In this document: piece after piece, positions 27,337 through 37,046 of the stretch
Layout of the letters: each line of letters opens with the position of its first letter
How positions within the stretch are numbered: the stretch's first letter is position 1
NCBI RefSeq assembly: GCF_003194085.1
Contig: NZ_CP023994.1
Coordinates: 1 to 64,000, forward strand
DNA length: 64,000 bases
Source: Aurantimicrobium photophilum
GTDB lineage: Bacteria > Actinomycetota > Actinomycetes > Actinomycetales > Microbacteriaceae
Direction: 5' to 3'
The notes under the pieces: generated by a model
Database searches by the model: none
The model's input: the letters and a program-made list of their open reading frames with translations, nothing else
Told to the model about the DNA's origin: nothing
Made by a program: the position numbers and the translations under genes

Positions 27337-28920
27337 TTAGTTACTTTCCAGCACAGCCATGGCGGCGTTGTGGCCACCAATGCCGGAGACAGCACCACCG
27401 CGACGTGCACCAGAACCACAGAGCAAGACCCCTGGGTACTCCGTTGCCACTCCCCAGCGCTTCGCGGGAGTGGAGAGGTCATCTCCATCTTCAACCCACG
27501 GCCAGGAGAGCAGACCGTGGAAAATGTTTCCGCCGGTCAGGTTGAGGGCATCTTCGAGGTCGAGGGTGGTCTTGGTTTCAACACACAGGTCACCGTTGGC
27601 ATCGCGCAACAGCACGTCTTCGATGGGCTCTGCCAGAACGCTGTTGAGTGATCGCAAGACAGCTGCTTGCAACTCAGCACGGACAGCATCGTTGTTCTCG
27701 CGGTTCACCAGGGAGTGAGGTGCGTGGATACCAAAGACGGTCAGGGTCTGAGCACCAGAAGCACGGAGCTCGGGGCCCAAGATACTGGGGTCACTCAGCG
27801 AGTGGCAGTAAATCTCACAGGGCAGGGTCGAAGGAACCTTGCCCGAAGCAGCTTCGTCAAACGCAGTCTGCAGCTGAGAGTAGCTCTCGTTGATGTGGAA
27901 TGTTCCACCGAAAGCCTGTTCAGGAGTGACGTTAGGGTCAGCCAGCTTGGGCAGACGCTTGAGCAACAGGTTCACCTTGACCTGAGCTCCCTCTGGGCGA
28001 GAAGTAGATTCAGGCGTTTCGCCCAGAAGTTCAGAGAGAACCCAGGGTGAGACATTGGAGAGAACCCAAGGCGTTGTCACCTCAGTAGCAACGCCATCCT
28101 TGCTGTAAAAAACGGAGGCGGCTTCGCCGGCCTTCTCGGCAGGTGCGATAGCGGTGACTTCAGCTTCGGTGACAAGAGTTGCACCAGCTACGCGAGCAGC
28201 GCGTGCAATCTCACCCGAGACGGCACCCATGCCACCGACAGGAACATCCCAGTCACCTGTTGTGCCACCAATCACGTGATACAGGAAGCAGCGGTTCTGA
28301 TCCAAGCTCGCATCGTGGGGAGCCGAGAAGGTTCCGATGATGCCGTCGGTGTAGACAACACCCCGAGCGATCTCACCCTGGATGTCGCGTTCAATAACTT
28401 CACCCAGAGGACGCTCGATGAATTCATCCCAGACAGCGTCGTCACCGACGATGGCCTTGGCCTCGGAACGAGTGACGAGCGGTTCAGTCACAGAAGGCCA
28501 CAGTGCCTTGGCCAACGTGATGGTCTTGGCATAGAACTTCTCAAACCCGGCAGCGTCTTCTGCTTCACCAATACGAGAGAAAGAAGACGCAGTCGCAGCA
28601 GAGTCCTGGTTGTCCACGAGCAGACCCACCTCCGGGTTGTCAGGAACGGGAGTGTAGGAAGAATAGCGGCGACGAATGAGTTTCACGTCGAGACCGAGGT
28701 CCTCGATGATCTTCTGGGGCAGCAAGCTGACCAAGTAGCTATAACGAGACAGGCGGGCATCCACACCCTCAAATGCCTGGGCAGAAATAGCAGCACCACC
28801 GAGGTGATCGCTCTTCTCCAGCACGAGGACAGACCGGCCAGTCTTAGCGAGATAGGCAGCGGCAGTCAGACCGTTGTGACCACCACCGACGATGACGACG
28901 TCGTAGGCTTCTTTGCTCAT
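27337..28920 (-). CDS. FAD-dependent oxidoreductase, phytoene desaturase (CrtI)-like
   Basis: A 527-residue flavoprotein. The N-terminal dinucleotide fold VIVGGGHNGLTAAAYLAKTG (about 8-27) continues to VLVLEKSDHLGGAA. The C-terminal FAD motif region (LLCGSGARRGGAVSGIGGHNAA) places it among NAD(P)/FAD-dependent oxidoreductases of the CrtI/PYROXD2 type. No carotenoid genes are nearby, so carotenoid desaturation should not be assumed. It is on the same strand as the LysE gene. Confidence 0.88.
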   Translation of the reverse strand: MSKEAYDVVIVGGGHNGLTAAAYLAKTGRSVLVLEKSDHLGGAAISAQAFEGVDARLSRYSYLVSLLPQKIIEDLGLDVKLIRRRYSSYTPVPDNPEVGLLVDNQDSAATASSFSRIGEAEDAAGFEKFYAKTITLAKALWPSVTEPLVTRSEAKAIVGDDAVWDEFIERPLGEVIERDIQGEIARGVVYTDGIIGTFSAPHDASLDQNRCFLYHVIGGTTGDWDVPVGGMGAVSGEIARAARVAGATLVTEAEVTAIAPAEKAGEAASVFYSKDGVATEVTTPWVLSNVSPWVLSELLGETPESTSRPEGAQVKVNLLLKRLPKLADPNVTPEQAFGGTFHINESYSQLQTAFDEAASGKVPSTLPCEIYCHSLSDPSILGPELRASGAQTLTVFGIHAPHSLVNRENNDAVRAELQAAVLRSLNSVLAEPIEDVLLRDANGDLCVETKTTLDLEDALNLTGGNIFHGLLSWPWVEDGDDLSTPAKRWGVATEYPGVLLCGSGARRGGAVSGIGGHNAAMAVLESN

Positions 28921-28953
28921 AATCCCAGCCTAGTGGGGACGTTCGGGGGCGAA

Positions 28954-29385
28954 CTATTGGCGATAAATCAAACGCGACATCACGATAGAAGTTCGCGTGT
29001 GGTCCACATTGGGTGCATTGCGAACTGCCTCAAGCGCATCTTCCAAGCTGGCAATGTTGTGGCTGCGCATGTGAACAATGGCATCAGCACTTCCTGAGAC
29101 AGTTCCAGCATCCACGACGTCAGGAACTCCCTCTAACAAGCGACGAAGTTCATCCGGTGCGACCGTGCCACGGCAGAACAACTCGACATAGGCTTCCGTC
29201 TCCAAGCCCTCCACGGAGGGGTCAACGTGGATGGTGAAACCACGGATCACACCGTCTGCCATCAGGCGGTCAACACGACGTTTTACCGCTGAAGCTGAGA
29301 GCCCGATGACTCCACCAATGTCTCCATAGGCGGCTCGAGAATTCTGACGCAGTTGATCAATGATGCGACGGTCCAAGTTGTCCAT
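28954..29385 (-). CDS. Lrp/AsnC family transcriptional regulator
   Basis: A 143-residue regulator. The N-terminal helix-turn-helix (LDRRIIDQLRQNSRAAYGDIGGVIGLSASAVKRRVDRLMADG, about 4-45) is followed by an alpha-beta RAM effector-binding domain. Its position just upstream of the oxidoreductase and LysE genes on the same strand suggests it controls them, perhaps in response to an amino acid. It marks the left border of the catabolic island. Confidence 0.93.
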   Translation of the reverse strand: MDNLDRRIIDQLRQNSRAAYGDIGGVIGLSASAVKRRVDRLMADGVIRGFTIHVDPSVEGLETEAYVELFCRGTVAPDELRRLLEGVPDVVDAGTVSGSADAIVHMRSHNIASLEDALEAVRNAPNVDHTRTSIVMSRLIYRQ

Positions 29386-29685
29386 GACATGAGCTTATTA
29401 GCCGTTCAAAATAGATGCGTTTAGAAGACCGCCCAAGCCGCGCTTGGAAAAGGTAAAGCATAAGTTATCCAAATGTTCGGATTGAAGAGGAATGAATCCT
29501 CTACCAGATATCTCCAACATGGAACTTAGCTCTAATTAGTAGCGAAGAAGCTTTGCAAATGGAAACCTGCAATTTGAATTCACCAAAATCCGCAATGGTT
29601 CCATTGTGATTACTGATACCCCCCAGTGCATGAATATTCCTCGTTCAACTCCAGTATTGAATAAGGAAATGATGCGTGAGGAACA
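29386..29685. promoter_or_regulatory. Divergent regulatory region at the left border of the catabolic island
   Basis: No gene is visible in these 300 bases. Two inverted repeats stand out: AGAGGA-5-TCCTCT at 29486-29502 and CAATGG-TT-CCATTG at 29593-29606. The second lies about 80-95 bases upstream of the CoA-transferase start and is a candidate operator. Sequence on this side is noticeably more AT-rich than the core genes. Confidence 0.45.
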
Positions 29686-30402
29686 ATGATGTCCAAAATT
29701 AGATCTTCTGCTGCCGATTTAATCCGGCAGGTCGTTTTTGATGGCGCAACAATCGCCGTAGGTGGGTTCGGACTCAGTGGGAATCCTACTGATCTGATTG
29801 AGGCGGTGCGTGATTCAGGTGCTACTGATTTGACCATCGTCTCCAACAACATGGGAGTGGACGGGAAAGGCCTCGGCATTCTGTTGGAGAACAAGCAGGT
29901 TAAGAAAGTTCTCGCTTCCTATGTGGGAGAAAACAAACTCTTTGCTGAGCAATATCTCAACGGAGCGCTCGAGGTGGAGTTTGTTCCTCAGGGGACTCTG
30001 GCCGAACGTATGCGAGCTGGTGGTTCTGGGATTCCTGGGTTTTATACAAAAACGGGAGTAGGTACTCCTGTTGCCGAAGGCAAAGAGCACAAAGAGTTCG
30101 ACGGAGAAACGTACATTCTTGAACGTGGCATTGTGGCTGACCTTTCTCTAGTTCATGCCTACATGGCTGACTCAGAGGGCAACTTGATTTATCGTCACAC
30201 TGCACGAAATTTCAATCCCCTCGTGGCGCAATGTGGCCGAGTAACGGTTGCCGAAGCTGAAGACATCGTGGAGGACTACCTCAACCCCAACATGATTGTC
30301 ACACCCGGAATTTTCGTTCAGCACTTGCTGCAGTCCAATCCCCGGGTCAAAGCCATTGAGCAGCGGACTGTACGACCCCAGAAAATTTCAGAGGTGGCAT
30401 AA
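29686..30402 (+). CDS. 3-oxoacid CoA-transferase, subunit A
   Basis: A 238-residue class I CoA-transferase subunit with the family opening [19 protein letters not shown] and [36 protein letters not shown] is highly typical of succinyl-CoA:3-ketoacid transferase (ScoA/PcaI). With subunit B, 2 bases downstream, it moves CoA between succinyl-CoA and a 3-oxoacid, the step before thiolysis. The ATG at 29686, or the next codon at 29689, follows GAGGA. It is first gene of the CoA-transferase-thiolase-SDR operon. Confidence 0.92.
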   Translation: MMSKIRSSAADLIRQVVFDGATIAVGGFGLSGNPTDLIEAVRDSGATDLTIVSNNMGVDGKGLGILLENKQVKKVLASYVGENKLFAEQYLNGALEVEFVPQGTLAERMRAGGSGIPGFYTKTGVGTPVAEGKEHKEFDGETYILERGIVADLSLVHAYMADSEGNLIYRHTARNFNPLVAQCGRVTVAEAEDIVEDYLNPNMIVTPGIFVQHLLQSNPRVKAIEQRTVRPQKISEVA

Positions 30403-30404
30403 AT

Positions 30405-31046
30405 ATGGCTTGGACAAGAAACGAGATGGCAGCCATTGCTGCCCAAGAACTCAATGACGGTGACTACGTCAACCTGGGAATCGGTATTCCTACATTGGTG
30501 GCAAACCATCTTCCCGACGGAGTGCGGGTCACTTTGCAGAGCGAAAACGGACTTCTGGGTATGGGGCCTTTCCCCTTTGAGGGAGAAGAGGATGCAGACC
30601 TGATCAATGCGGGTAAGCAAACTGTCACTTTGCTCCCTGGTGGCAGCTATTTTGACTCGGCGACTTCGTTTGCCATGATTCGCGGCGGCCACGTTGCCAT
30701 TGCCATTCTTGGAGCAATGCAAGTCTCTGGCAATGGCGACTTAGCTAACTGGACTATCCCGGGCAAACTCGTCAAAGGGATGGGCGGTGCAATGGATTTA
30801 GTTGCTGGAACTCCACGAGTAATTGTTGTGACGGAACATGTAGCAAAGGATGGCACCCCCAAGATTGTGGCTGAGTGTGATCTGCCTCTCACCGGTGCAA
30901 AGTGCGTGGATCGAATCATCTCCGATATCGCTGTCTTCGATGTCACATTAACCGGACTAGTACTCCGAGCGACAGCTCCTGGAGTCAGCATTGAGGACGT
31001 TACTGAACAAACAGGCGCTTCATTCACCGTCGAACTAGCCGCATAG
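30405..31046 (+). CDS. 3-oxoacid CoA-transferase, subunit B
   Basis: A 213-residue partner subunit. The catalytic glutamate that forms the CoA thioester is in [10 protein letters not shown] (E47). [13 protein letters not shown] and GGAMDLVAG are conserved. Together with subunit A it acts on acetoacetate, 3-oxoadipate or a related product; the substrate cannot be fixed from sequence. Co-transcription with a thiolase 20 bases downstream argues for a beta-ketoacid end stage. Confidence 0.92.
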   Translation: MAWTRNEMAAIAAQELNDGDYVNLGIGIPTLVANHLPDGVRVTLQSENGLLGMGPFPFEGEEDADLINAGKQTVTLLPGGSYFDSATSFAMIRGGHVAIAILGAMQVSGNGDLANWTIPGKLVKGMGGAMDLVAGTPRVIVVTEHVAKDGTPKIVAECDLPLTGAKCVDRIISDIAVFDVTLTGLVLRATAPGVSIEDVTEQTGASFTVELAA

Positions 31047-31066
31047 ATTAAGAAAAGAGAGCTGTT

Positions 31067-32239
31067 GTGTCTGTTCTGATTGTCGGATATGCCCGCACCC
31101 CCTTTACCAAAATGAATGGTGCGCTATCGAGTGTGAGTGCCGTGAGCCTTGGGGCACATGCCATCAAGGCCGCACTATCCAACGCAGGTATCAGCCCAGA
31201 ATTGGTGGATCTCGTCTATGCGGGGCAAGTACTTCAAGGTGGCGCTGGTCAGAACCCTGCACGTCAGGCTGCGGTTCAGTCAGGCATCCCGTTGAGCACA
31301 CCCGCCATGACGCTCAACGCAGTGTGCCTCTCAGGAATCGAAGCAATCGCTGCCGGTGTTCGCTTGATTGAGTCAGGCGAAGCTGACGTCGTCGTGGCCG
31401 CAGGCCAAGAGTCAATGTCTCTTGCTCCTCATGCGTGGGTTGGTTCACGTGCCGGTAAAAAGTATGGCCCAGTTACGATGATTGACACCCTCGAATTCGA
31501 TGGCTTGACTGATGCTTTTGAGCTTCGTTCGATGGGGTCTTCCACCGAAGATTACATTTCACCCCTCGCAATCACACGGGCAGATCAGGATGCTGTAGCA
31601 GCACGTTCCCACCAACGAGCATTTGCCTCTGAAGTGTTCTTGTCCGGGGAGATTGCTCCTTTTGAGATATCCACTCGAAGTGGGACAGTGACACTAACCA
31701 GCGACGATGGAGTCAGACCAGAAACCACGGAAGAGTCATTGGCCAAGTTACGACCCGCGTTTGGCACGGAAGGAACCATCACCGCCGGTAATTCTTCCCA
31801 GCTCACTGATGGTGCAGCGGCGGTTGTCTTGATGAGTGACAAGGCTGCGTCAAATGCAGGGATCCCAGGAATTGCAAAAGTGTTGTCTACAGCATTCGTT
31901 AGTGGACCGGACTATTCACTTCATTCACAGCCCTCAAATGCAATCAAAGCAGCTTTAGCAAAGGAGAAGTTACGCACGTCAGATCTCTCAGCTGTAGAGA
32001 TCAATGAAGCCTTCGCAGCGGTGGGTGTTCAGTCCACGCGAGACCTGAACATCAATTCAGCCTTAGTGAACATTCATGGAGGGGCAATCGCCTTAGGGCA
32101 CCCTATTGGGGCCTCTGGTGTTCGTATCGTGGGGCACCTCGCTCGCACCCTCAAGGATTTGGGAGCAGGCAAGATCGGAGCAGCCGGCATTTGTGGCGGT
32201 GGCGGTCAAGGGTCCGCAGTGGTTCTCGAGGCACTCTAA
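31067..32239 (+). CDS. Thiolase (acetyl-CoA C-acyltransferase)
   Basis: A 390-residue thiolase. The nucleophilic Cys is C87 in NAVCLSGIEA, the second His is in GHPIGASG (about 347-354) and the second Cys in the late glycine-rich CGGGGQG. All catalytic residues are present. It cleaves a 3-oxoacyl-CoA with CoA to give acetyl-CoA plus a shortened acyl-CoA, presumably following the CoA-transferase encoded just upstream. The GTG start has an upstream AAGAAAAGAGA region. It overlaps the SDR gene by one base (TAATG). Confidence 0.93.
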   Translation: MSVLIVGYARTPFTKMNGALSSVSAVSLGAHAIKAALSNAGISPELVDLVYAGQVLQGGAGQNPARQAAVQSGIPLSTPAMTLNAVCLSGIEAIAAGVRLIESGEADVVVAAGQESMSLAPHAWVGSRAGKKYGPVTMIDTLEFDGLTDAFELRSMGSSTEDYISPLAITRADQDAVAARSHQRAFASEVFLSGEIAPFEISTRSGTVTLTSDDGVRPETTEESLAKLRPAFGTEGTITAGNSSQLTDGAAAVVLMSDKAASNAGIPGIAKVLSTAFVSGPDYSLHSQPSNAIKAALAKEKLRTSDLSAVEINEAFAAVGVQSTRDLNINSALVNIHGGAIALGHPIGASGVRIVGHLARTLKDLGAGKIGAAGICGGGGQGSAVVLEAL

Positions 32240-33018
32240 TGTCTCGCGCAGACCGCTTCACTGGCAAGGTTGTTGCCATTACGGGAACCGGTGGGGGACT
32301 GGGCAGAGCGGCTGCATTGAAGTTTGCGTCAGAGGGCGCCATCATCGCTGGTTGTGATTTGAACGAGACGGCCAATCAGGAAACTGCAGAACTCATTCGT
32401 ACTGCTGGTGGAACGATGTATTCAACTGCACCAGTTGATCTCACAAATGAAGTAGCAACGACGCGATGGATCAACTCTGTCGTCGAAGATTTAGGCGGCA
32501 TTGATGTGCTGTTTGCGAATGCGGGTGCTACTAAGTTCAACCCAATCTCTGAAGTCAGTCTGGACGAATGGCATTTTGTTTTAGCCCATGAGCTTGATGT
32601 GGTGTTTATCCCCGTCAAAGCAGCGTGGGGAGCTCTGAAGAGCTCACAAGGGAACATTGTTCTAGTGGGTTCAACGGCGGGTGTGACGGGTTCAGTAACC
32701 AACACAAGGATTGCTCATAGCGCTACCAAAGGCGGAGTTATTGCGATGGCCAAGCAACTAGCGGGTGAGGGCGCCCAATTCGGTATTCGCGCAAATTCGG
32801 TCAGTCCCGGCATGGTTGCAACGCCTGCAACCGCGAAAGATTTACTTGCCCCCGATCACCCTATGGCAAGCATTGCGCAACACATTCCGCTCAAACGAGT
32901 GGGAACAGTCGAAGAGATCGCTAACTGTGTTGTGTTCCTTGCCAGCGAAGAAGCTGCGTACGTCACCGGTGCCAATTTAATGGTTGACGGTGGCTGGTCT
33001 GCAGTACTTCCTGGCTAG
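32239..33018 (+). CDS. SDR family oxidoreductase with His in place of catalytic Tyr
   Basis: A 259-residue short-chain dehydrogenase. The cofactor loop TGTGGGLGR (15-23) and NAG (94-96) are normal, and Ser145 of the catalytic set is present. In the YxxxK motif the tyrosine is replaced: H160-S-A-T-K164. The same change occurs in the paralogue at 42623. It is translationally coupled to the thiolase. Activity may rely on an altered mechanism, or the protein may not be a classical dehydrogenase. Confidence 0.88.
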   Translation: MSRADRFTGKVVAITGTGGGLGRAAALKFASEGAIIAGCDLNETANQETAELIRTAGGTMYSTAPVDLTNEVATTRWINSVVEDLGGIDVLFANAGATKFNPISEVSLDEWHFVLAHELDVVFIPVKAAWGALKSSQGNIVLVGSTAGVTGSVTNTRIAHSATKGGVIAMAKQLAGEGAQFGIRANSVSPGMVATPATAKDLLAPDHPMASIAQHIPLKRVGTVEEIANCVVFLASEEAAYVTGANLMVDGGWSAVLPG

Positions 33019-34563
33019 TTACTTCTTGGGACGTTCCCCTTTGGGCCAAACTCCCTGCTTTCCTGCATTGAGGATTCCTCGAGGGTCAACGGCATCTTTG
33101 AGAGTCGTGATGAACCTACGCAGTGAGTGATCGTTGAAGTCATAGGCATCTGAAATGCGGTCCATGAAAGCAGGGTGTGCTCGGTAGGGAGCAAAGCCAG
33201 CCGCATCAGCCTTTTCGATTAGTTCAGCGAAAACAGTATTGATAAGTGCTTGTTCTTCGAGGTTGGACTTATCGAATGCAAGAAGGTTCAACATGATGGC
33301 GTGACGACCGAACATCGTGAACCCACCAACATGGTCGAGGCCATAGCTGTTGACAGTCTCTTTCACGAGATCCACAAGGCGCTGTGCCTCTGAGCCACGA
33401 GTGGTAGCAACCACTGAGAAGTCCGTATGAGCAGGTTCTCCACCTCGCCATGCAGCCATCTGGATAAGGTCACCTGAAGGGATACCCAACTGTCCTCGAT
33501 CGCCTGGGTGAGCGGTTTCGATGGTGACTGTGTCGTCGTAGTAATGAACGCTCATTTTCGCATCAGGAAGGTTCGAACTCACTGCTGCTTCGACTGCGGC
33601 GACTTTTGCCTTCACGATTGCGTCGTCTCCGTAGATGCCAAATTTGGCGTTCCATATTCCGACGCCAATTTTCTCAGTAACGGCTTTAATTGCTTCGAAA
33701 GGCATGGGGCCCTCGCCTTGAAAGATTGCAGCACGAGGCATGATGCCAGATGCAACAGCAAGACCAGAGCCAATAATGACGTTGGAGTCAATAGTGTTAT
33801 TGAGCTGAAGCGGACGGATGGTGTCGACCAAATCGGCAAGGCCCTCTTGGGTTGCTGCTGCAACCAAGATCGCTGCCGTGGTTTCTGGCTTTGGGAGAAG
33901 CCAAATTCCAGCTTGAGTCACAATTCCTAAATTCGACTGTTGAAAAAGACCGATGACGTCAGGACCGTTCCCACCTTTGTAGACATATGTGGCGTTTGAT
34001 TCAGCGTCGGCGCCCATGCCGGTTCGCATGAGTTCTCCCGTAGGAAGAACTACTTCGAGGCCACAAAGGTACTTTGAGTGCTCGCCATGTGCTGAGTATC
34101 CAAAACCACGTTCGAGGGCATTGCCAATAGGACTTCCGTAGCCAAGATCTGGAACAGAAGCCCAGTACGGAAGGTCATTTTCGCGAAGGTATTCATACAG
34201 TGCGAAGAAACTGACACCAGGCTCGACAACGATGTATCCAAGTTCAACGTCAACAGAGACAATCTTGTTCATGCGACCAAGGTCTAGAAGCCAGTCAGTG
34301 GAACGACGAGGCATCGCTCCGCCGTACCCAAGATTGCGACCACGAGAAACCACCCAAAGTCCAACACCAAGCTCATTTGCTGCTTTGACAATAGCTTGGA
34401 CTTCGGAAGTATTCGCGGGAAGAACGGCTCCGGGCGAGACAGCTTTGTAATCAGGATCGAAAGCGTAGGGATCGCTGTGGCGTGCTTCAAAGCCTTCAGT
34501 TTCTGGGGTGAGAACATTCTCATCACCAACGATTGCTGCAAAAGCTGCCTGAATAATCGACAT
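33019..34563 (-). CDS. FAD-binding oxidase of the vanillyl-alcohol oxidase / 4-cresol dehydrogenase type
   Basis: A 514-residue flavoprotein with the PCMH-type FAD domain. SRGRNLGYGGAMPR lies at 73-86, followed by the PGVSFFALYEYL and NALERGFGYSAHGEH blocks of the VAO group and a C-terminal substrate domain. Family members oxidise the side chain of para-substituted phenols or phenolic alcohols. The ATG at 34563 is preceded by AGGGAG; a longer frame is unlikely. It is convergent with the SDR gene and shares its strand with the following hydrolase-SDR-VOC-cupin-monooxygenase run. Confidence 0.87.
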   Translation of the reverse strand: MSIIQAAFAAIVGDENVLTPETEGFEARHSDPYAFDPDYKAVSPGAVLPANTSEVQAIVKAANELGVGLWVVSRGRNLGYGGAMPRRSTDWLLDLGRMNKIVSVDVELGYIVVEPGVSFFALYEYLRENDLPYWASVPDLGYGSPIGNALERGFGYSAHGEHSKYLCGLEVVLPTGELMRTGMGADAESNATYVYKGGNGPDVIGLFQQSNLGIVTQAGIWLLPKPETTAAILVAAATQEGLADLVDTIRPLQLNNTIDSNVIIGSGLAVASGIMPRAAIFQGEGPMPFEAIKAVTEKIGVGIWNAKFGIYGDDAIVKAKVAAVEAAVSSNLPDAKMSVHYYDDTVTIETAHPGDRGQLGIPSGDLIQMAAWRGGEPAHTDFSVVATTRGSEAQRLVDLVKETVNSYGLDHVGGFTMFGRHAIMLNLLAFDKSNLEEQALINTVFAELIEKADAAGFAPYRAHPAFMDRISDAYDFNDHSLRRFITTLKDAVDPRGILNAGKQGVWPKGERPKK

Positions 34564-34666
34564 TGCTGAACTCCCTTTAAAACTGGGCACCCTTGCCCTG
34601 TTCTATTTATAGCTGGAAGAAGTGAGTTGTTGTACTCTCTTCCCCCGATGCCTTCATACCAACTGG

Positions 34667-34975
34667 CTATACCTCGGAGGTCTTTTCCCAATGGACATCA
34701 AATGGCTCCAGCTTGGCTGCGAACTTTCGTAAGTGATGCTCTAAAACATCTTTGACGATGGCGAGGGTTTCTTCGTCGTGAGCTTGTGCTTCAAGAACCA
34801 GAGTCTCTGTCTGAGGCAGGATTTTTCCTTCACCGGTGCGAATCTTGGCCTGCCAGCCGCCCTCGATCTCTGAAACCTCAGTTTTGTGGGAGATGTGTGA
34901 GGCAAGCTGCTTGCCGTAGCGTTCGGGGCGCTCGATGGAGATGTCTGCGTGTTCGGAAAGCGTAAAGTCTGACAT
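34667..34975 (-). CDS. DUF2218 domain-containing protein
   Basis: A 102-residue protein. The sequence (ADISIERPERYGKQLASHISHKTEV and the late ILEHHLRKFA-type helix) matches DUF2218, a small family often found beside siderophore or iron-related genes in other bacteria. The biochemical role is unknown. Here it sits between a flavoprotein oxidase and an alpha/beta hydrolase on the same strand. Confidence 0.8.
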   Translation of the reverse strand: MSDFTLSEHADISIERPERYGKQLASHISHKTEVSEIEGGWQAKIRTGEGKILPQTETLVLEAQAHDEETLAIVKDVLEHHLRKFAAKLEPFDVHWEKTSEV

Positions 34976-35067
34976 GTACTTATTCTCCTTGGATTATGTC
35001 TAGACAGGGGAAAACGGAGACGCCCACGACTTTGCTGGTGTGGGCGCCTCGGTCTTACTCGACTGAA

Positions 35068-36225
35068 CTAGGACAGTTCAGCGAAAGTTTCTGCAACCCA
35101 GTCAGCGATGTAGCCGGCAACATAAGGCATGTTGTCGATGCTGATGTGTTCAGTGCCACCTTCGGGCTCATCGAAAATACGCAGTTCACGCTTTGAGCTG
35201 TTTACAGCCTGATCGTAAGTTTGCTGCGCGTACTTCACGTTGATCTGGCGGTCGTTAGCACCGTGAGTAATCAAAAGCGGGCAGGTAATCTTCTCGGCAA
35301 CACCATTGAGGTGCATGTCCTTGGTGACCTCCATGAAATCGTCGATGTTGTCGACATTCCATACCCAGAATGCGTGTTCCCAGTAGTGAGGTACAGGGTT
35401 TTCACCTTCACGGTTACGGCGACCTTGCTGAACCTCAGCCCAGTTGTGGTTTGCACCCCACGCAACAGCCAACTTCACGCGCTTCTCGAATGCTGCAGCA
35501 CGAGGGGCGTAGTAACCACCCAATGACCAGCCCACGAGTCCAATCTTGTCGCTATCAATACCGTCTATGCCTTCAGTGAAGTCAATGATGGCGGAAGCCC
35601 AAGCTTCGGTGTCGTGACGAGCAGTGAGTCCGCGCAGACGCAGGGCCTCACCTGAACCTGGTGTGTCCACCATCAGGGTAGAAATGCCGCGTCGGGCAAG
35701 CATCTGGGGGAAGCCCGAGTAGTACATCATCTCTTTGGTGGAGTCGAAACCGTTCCACTGAATAACTACAGGGGTGGGCTTACCATCCAGGCTCTCGGCC
35801 TGGTAGAAGTAGCCGGGCATGTGCGAACCCTCATAAGGTATTTCGACACGTGTCATCGGCGCGCCACTGAGGTCAACGTGCTTCTGAAGCAGGTCCATGC
35901 TCTTCTGGTAAGCAGCCTTGCGGCCTTCCCACGTTGGGGACTGGAGTCGCTCTGACTGTGAAACGTAAAGGGAAGAACGGTAATACTTATCTCCTGCACC
36001 AATGATGCGCCCACGCTTCTCATCGTCCTCTGCCGAGGCAATCAGACGGTCGGCTACTGCAACCCAGGCAGCGTAGAGTTCCTCAGTTCCTGCGTCGTCA
36101 CCATTCTTAGATGCTTCGAGGACAGGCTTGCACGCACGGTCTACCTCGTCGATGAATCCTCCGTTGTTGAGAGTTGCGACGACGGCAAGACTCCAAACGT
36201 AGTTTGTGGGGAAGTACATATACAT
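35068..36225 (-). CDS. Alpha/beta hydrolase related to 2,6-dihydroxypseudooxynicotine (C-C) hydrolase
   Basis: A 385-residue protein. A helical N-terminal domain (1-125) is followed by an alpha/beta hydrolase core with the nucleophile elbow GWSLGG (S234). A candidate Asp lies in THGANDRQ near 320 and His in GTEHIS near 362. The two-domain layout resembles the FrsA/DHPON-hydrolase family, which cleaves a C-C bond next to a carbonyl on a hydroxylated ring. Two ATGs lie close together; the first has AAGGA eight bases upstream. A C-C bond cleavage role in this island is inference. Confidence 0.82.
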   Translation of the reverse strand: MYMYFPTNYVWSLAVVATLNNGGFIDEVDRACKPVLEASKNGDDAGTEELYAAWVAVADRLIASAEDDEKRGRIIGAGDKYYRSSLYVSQSERLQSPTWEGRKAAYQKSMDLLQKHVDLSGAPMTRVEIPYEGSHMPGYFYQAESLDGKPTPVVIQWNGFDSTKEMMYYSGFPQMLARRGISTLMVDTPGSGEALRLRGLTARHDTEAWASAIIDFTEGIDGIDSDKIGLVGWSLGGYYAPRAAAFEKRVKLAVAWGANHNWAEVQQGRRNREGENPVPHYWEHAFWVWNVDNIDDFMEVTKDMHLNGVAEKITCPLLITHGANDRQINVKYAQQTYDQAVNSSKRELRIFDEPEGGTEHISIDNMPYVAGYIADWVAETFAELS

Positions 36226-36236
36226 TTGCTGTGTCC

Positions 36237-37046
36237 TTACTTTGAGTTCTGCTGTGAGTTTTTGATGAGATCTGACATGTATTTGACACCTGCCGAAGAG
36301 GTGAAGCCACCATCAATAGGTATTTCTGCGCCGTTGACGTAGGAAGAAGCGTCTGAGATGAGGAATGCCACAACTGCGGCAACTTCTTCGGGCTGGCCTG
36401 TTCGTTCTTGTGGTGTGAGCGCCAGTTGTGCATCCGTCATGATGGCTGGAGCCGCGGCCATCATGGGAGTTTCGATGTATCCCGGGTGAACAATGTTTGT
36501 TCGAATCCCGCGAGGACCAAATTCTGTAGCGGTTACATGTGTTAAGCCGCGAAGCGCCCACTTGCTCGAGGTGTAAGCAGCGGTGTAATGAGCGTTGAGA
36601 GCAGCGGCTGATCCCACGTTCACAATAGAAGAGCCAGGTCCCATTAACGGAGAAATTGCTTGAATACCCAACATTGGCCCGGCTGTATTGATTGCGAAGA
36701 CTCGGTTCCAGTCTTCAAGCTTGACTTCGCCAATACGGCCTCGGAAAGGGATTCCCGCGTTATTGACCAAACCCTGAACGCCGTTACCCAGACCTACAGC
36801 AAAGTCAGCAACGTTGACCCAGCCTGACTCAGCCGCGACATCAAGTTGCTGGTAATACAGGGTTCCGGGAAGTCCTTCAGCTGCTGAGAGTAAAGATTCA
36901 GGTGCAGCATAGACAATGTCGGTAGCAATGACAGTTGCACCTGAGGCTAAGAGCACAAGAGTTTCTGCAGCGCCCTGGCCGCCGGCGGCACCCGTAATCA
37001 CGACAGTTTTACCTGCAATACCAGGAATTTCTAGAGGTTTATTCAT
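36237..37046 (-). CDS. SDR family oxidoreductase (classical active site)
   Basis: A 269-residue short-chain dehydrogenase with the cofactor motif TGAAGGQGAAET (about 18-29), NNAG, catalytic Ser in NVGSAAAL and intact YxxxK in AAYTSSKWALRG. C-terminal YVNGAEIPIDGGFTS is typical. It probably oxidises or reduces an alcohol/ketone intermediate of the island. It overlaps the VOC gene upstream by 4 bases and lies 11 bases from the hydrolase gene, so the three are co-transcribed. Confidence 0.9.
   Translation of the reverse strand: MNKPLEIPGIAGKTVVITGAAGGQGAAETLVLLASGATVIATDIVYAAPESLLSAAEGLPGTLYYQQLDVAAESGWVNVADFAVGLGNGVQGLVNNAGIPFRGRIGEVKLEDWNRVFAINTAGPMLGIQAISPLMGPGSSIVNVGSAAALNAHYTAAYTSSKWALRGLTHVTATEFGPRGIRTNIVHPGYIETPMMAAAPAIMTDAQLALTPQERTGQPEEVAAVVAFLISDASSYVNGAEIPIDGGFTSSAGVKYMSDLIKNSQQNSK

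Noticed and set aside
28276-29097. 273-codon open frame on the plus strand opposite the CrtI-like flavoprotein and Lrp genes
   Set aside because: It is antisense to two real genes with clear motifs, and its translation shows no family signature.
29400-29680. tRNA gene or attachment site at the left edge of the catabolic island
   Set aside because: No cloverleaf or T-loop consensus was found, and no direct repeat pairs with the right border.
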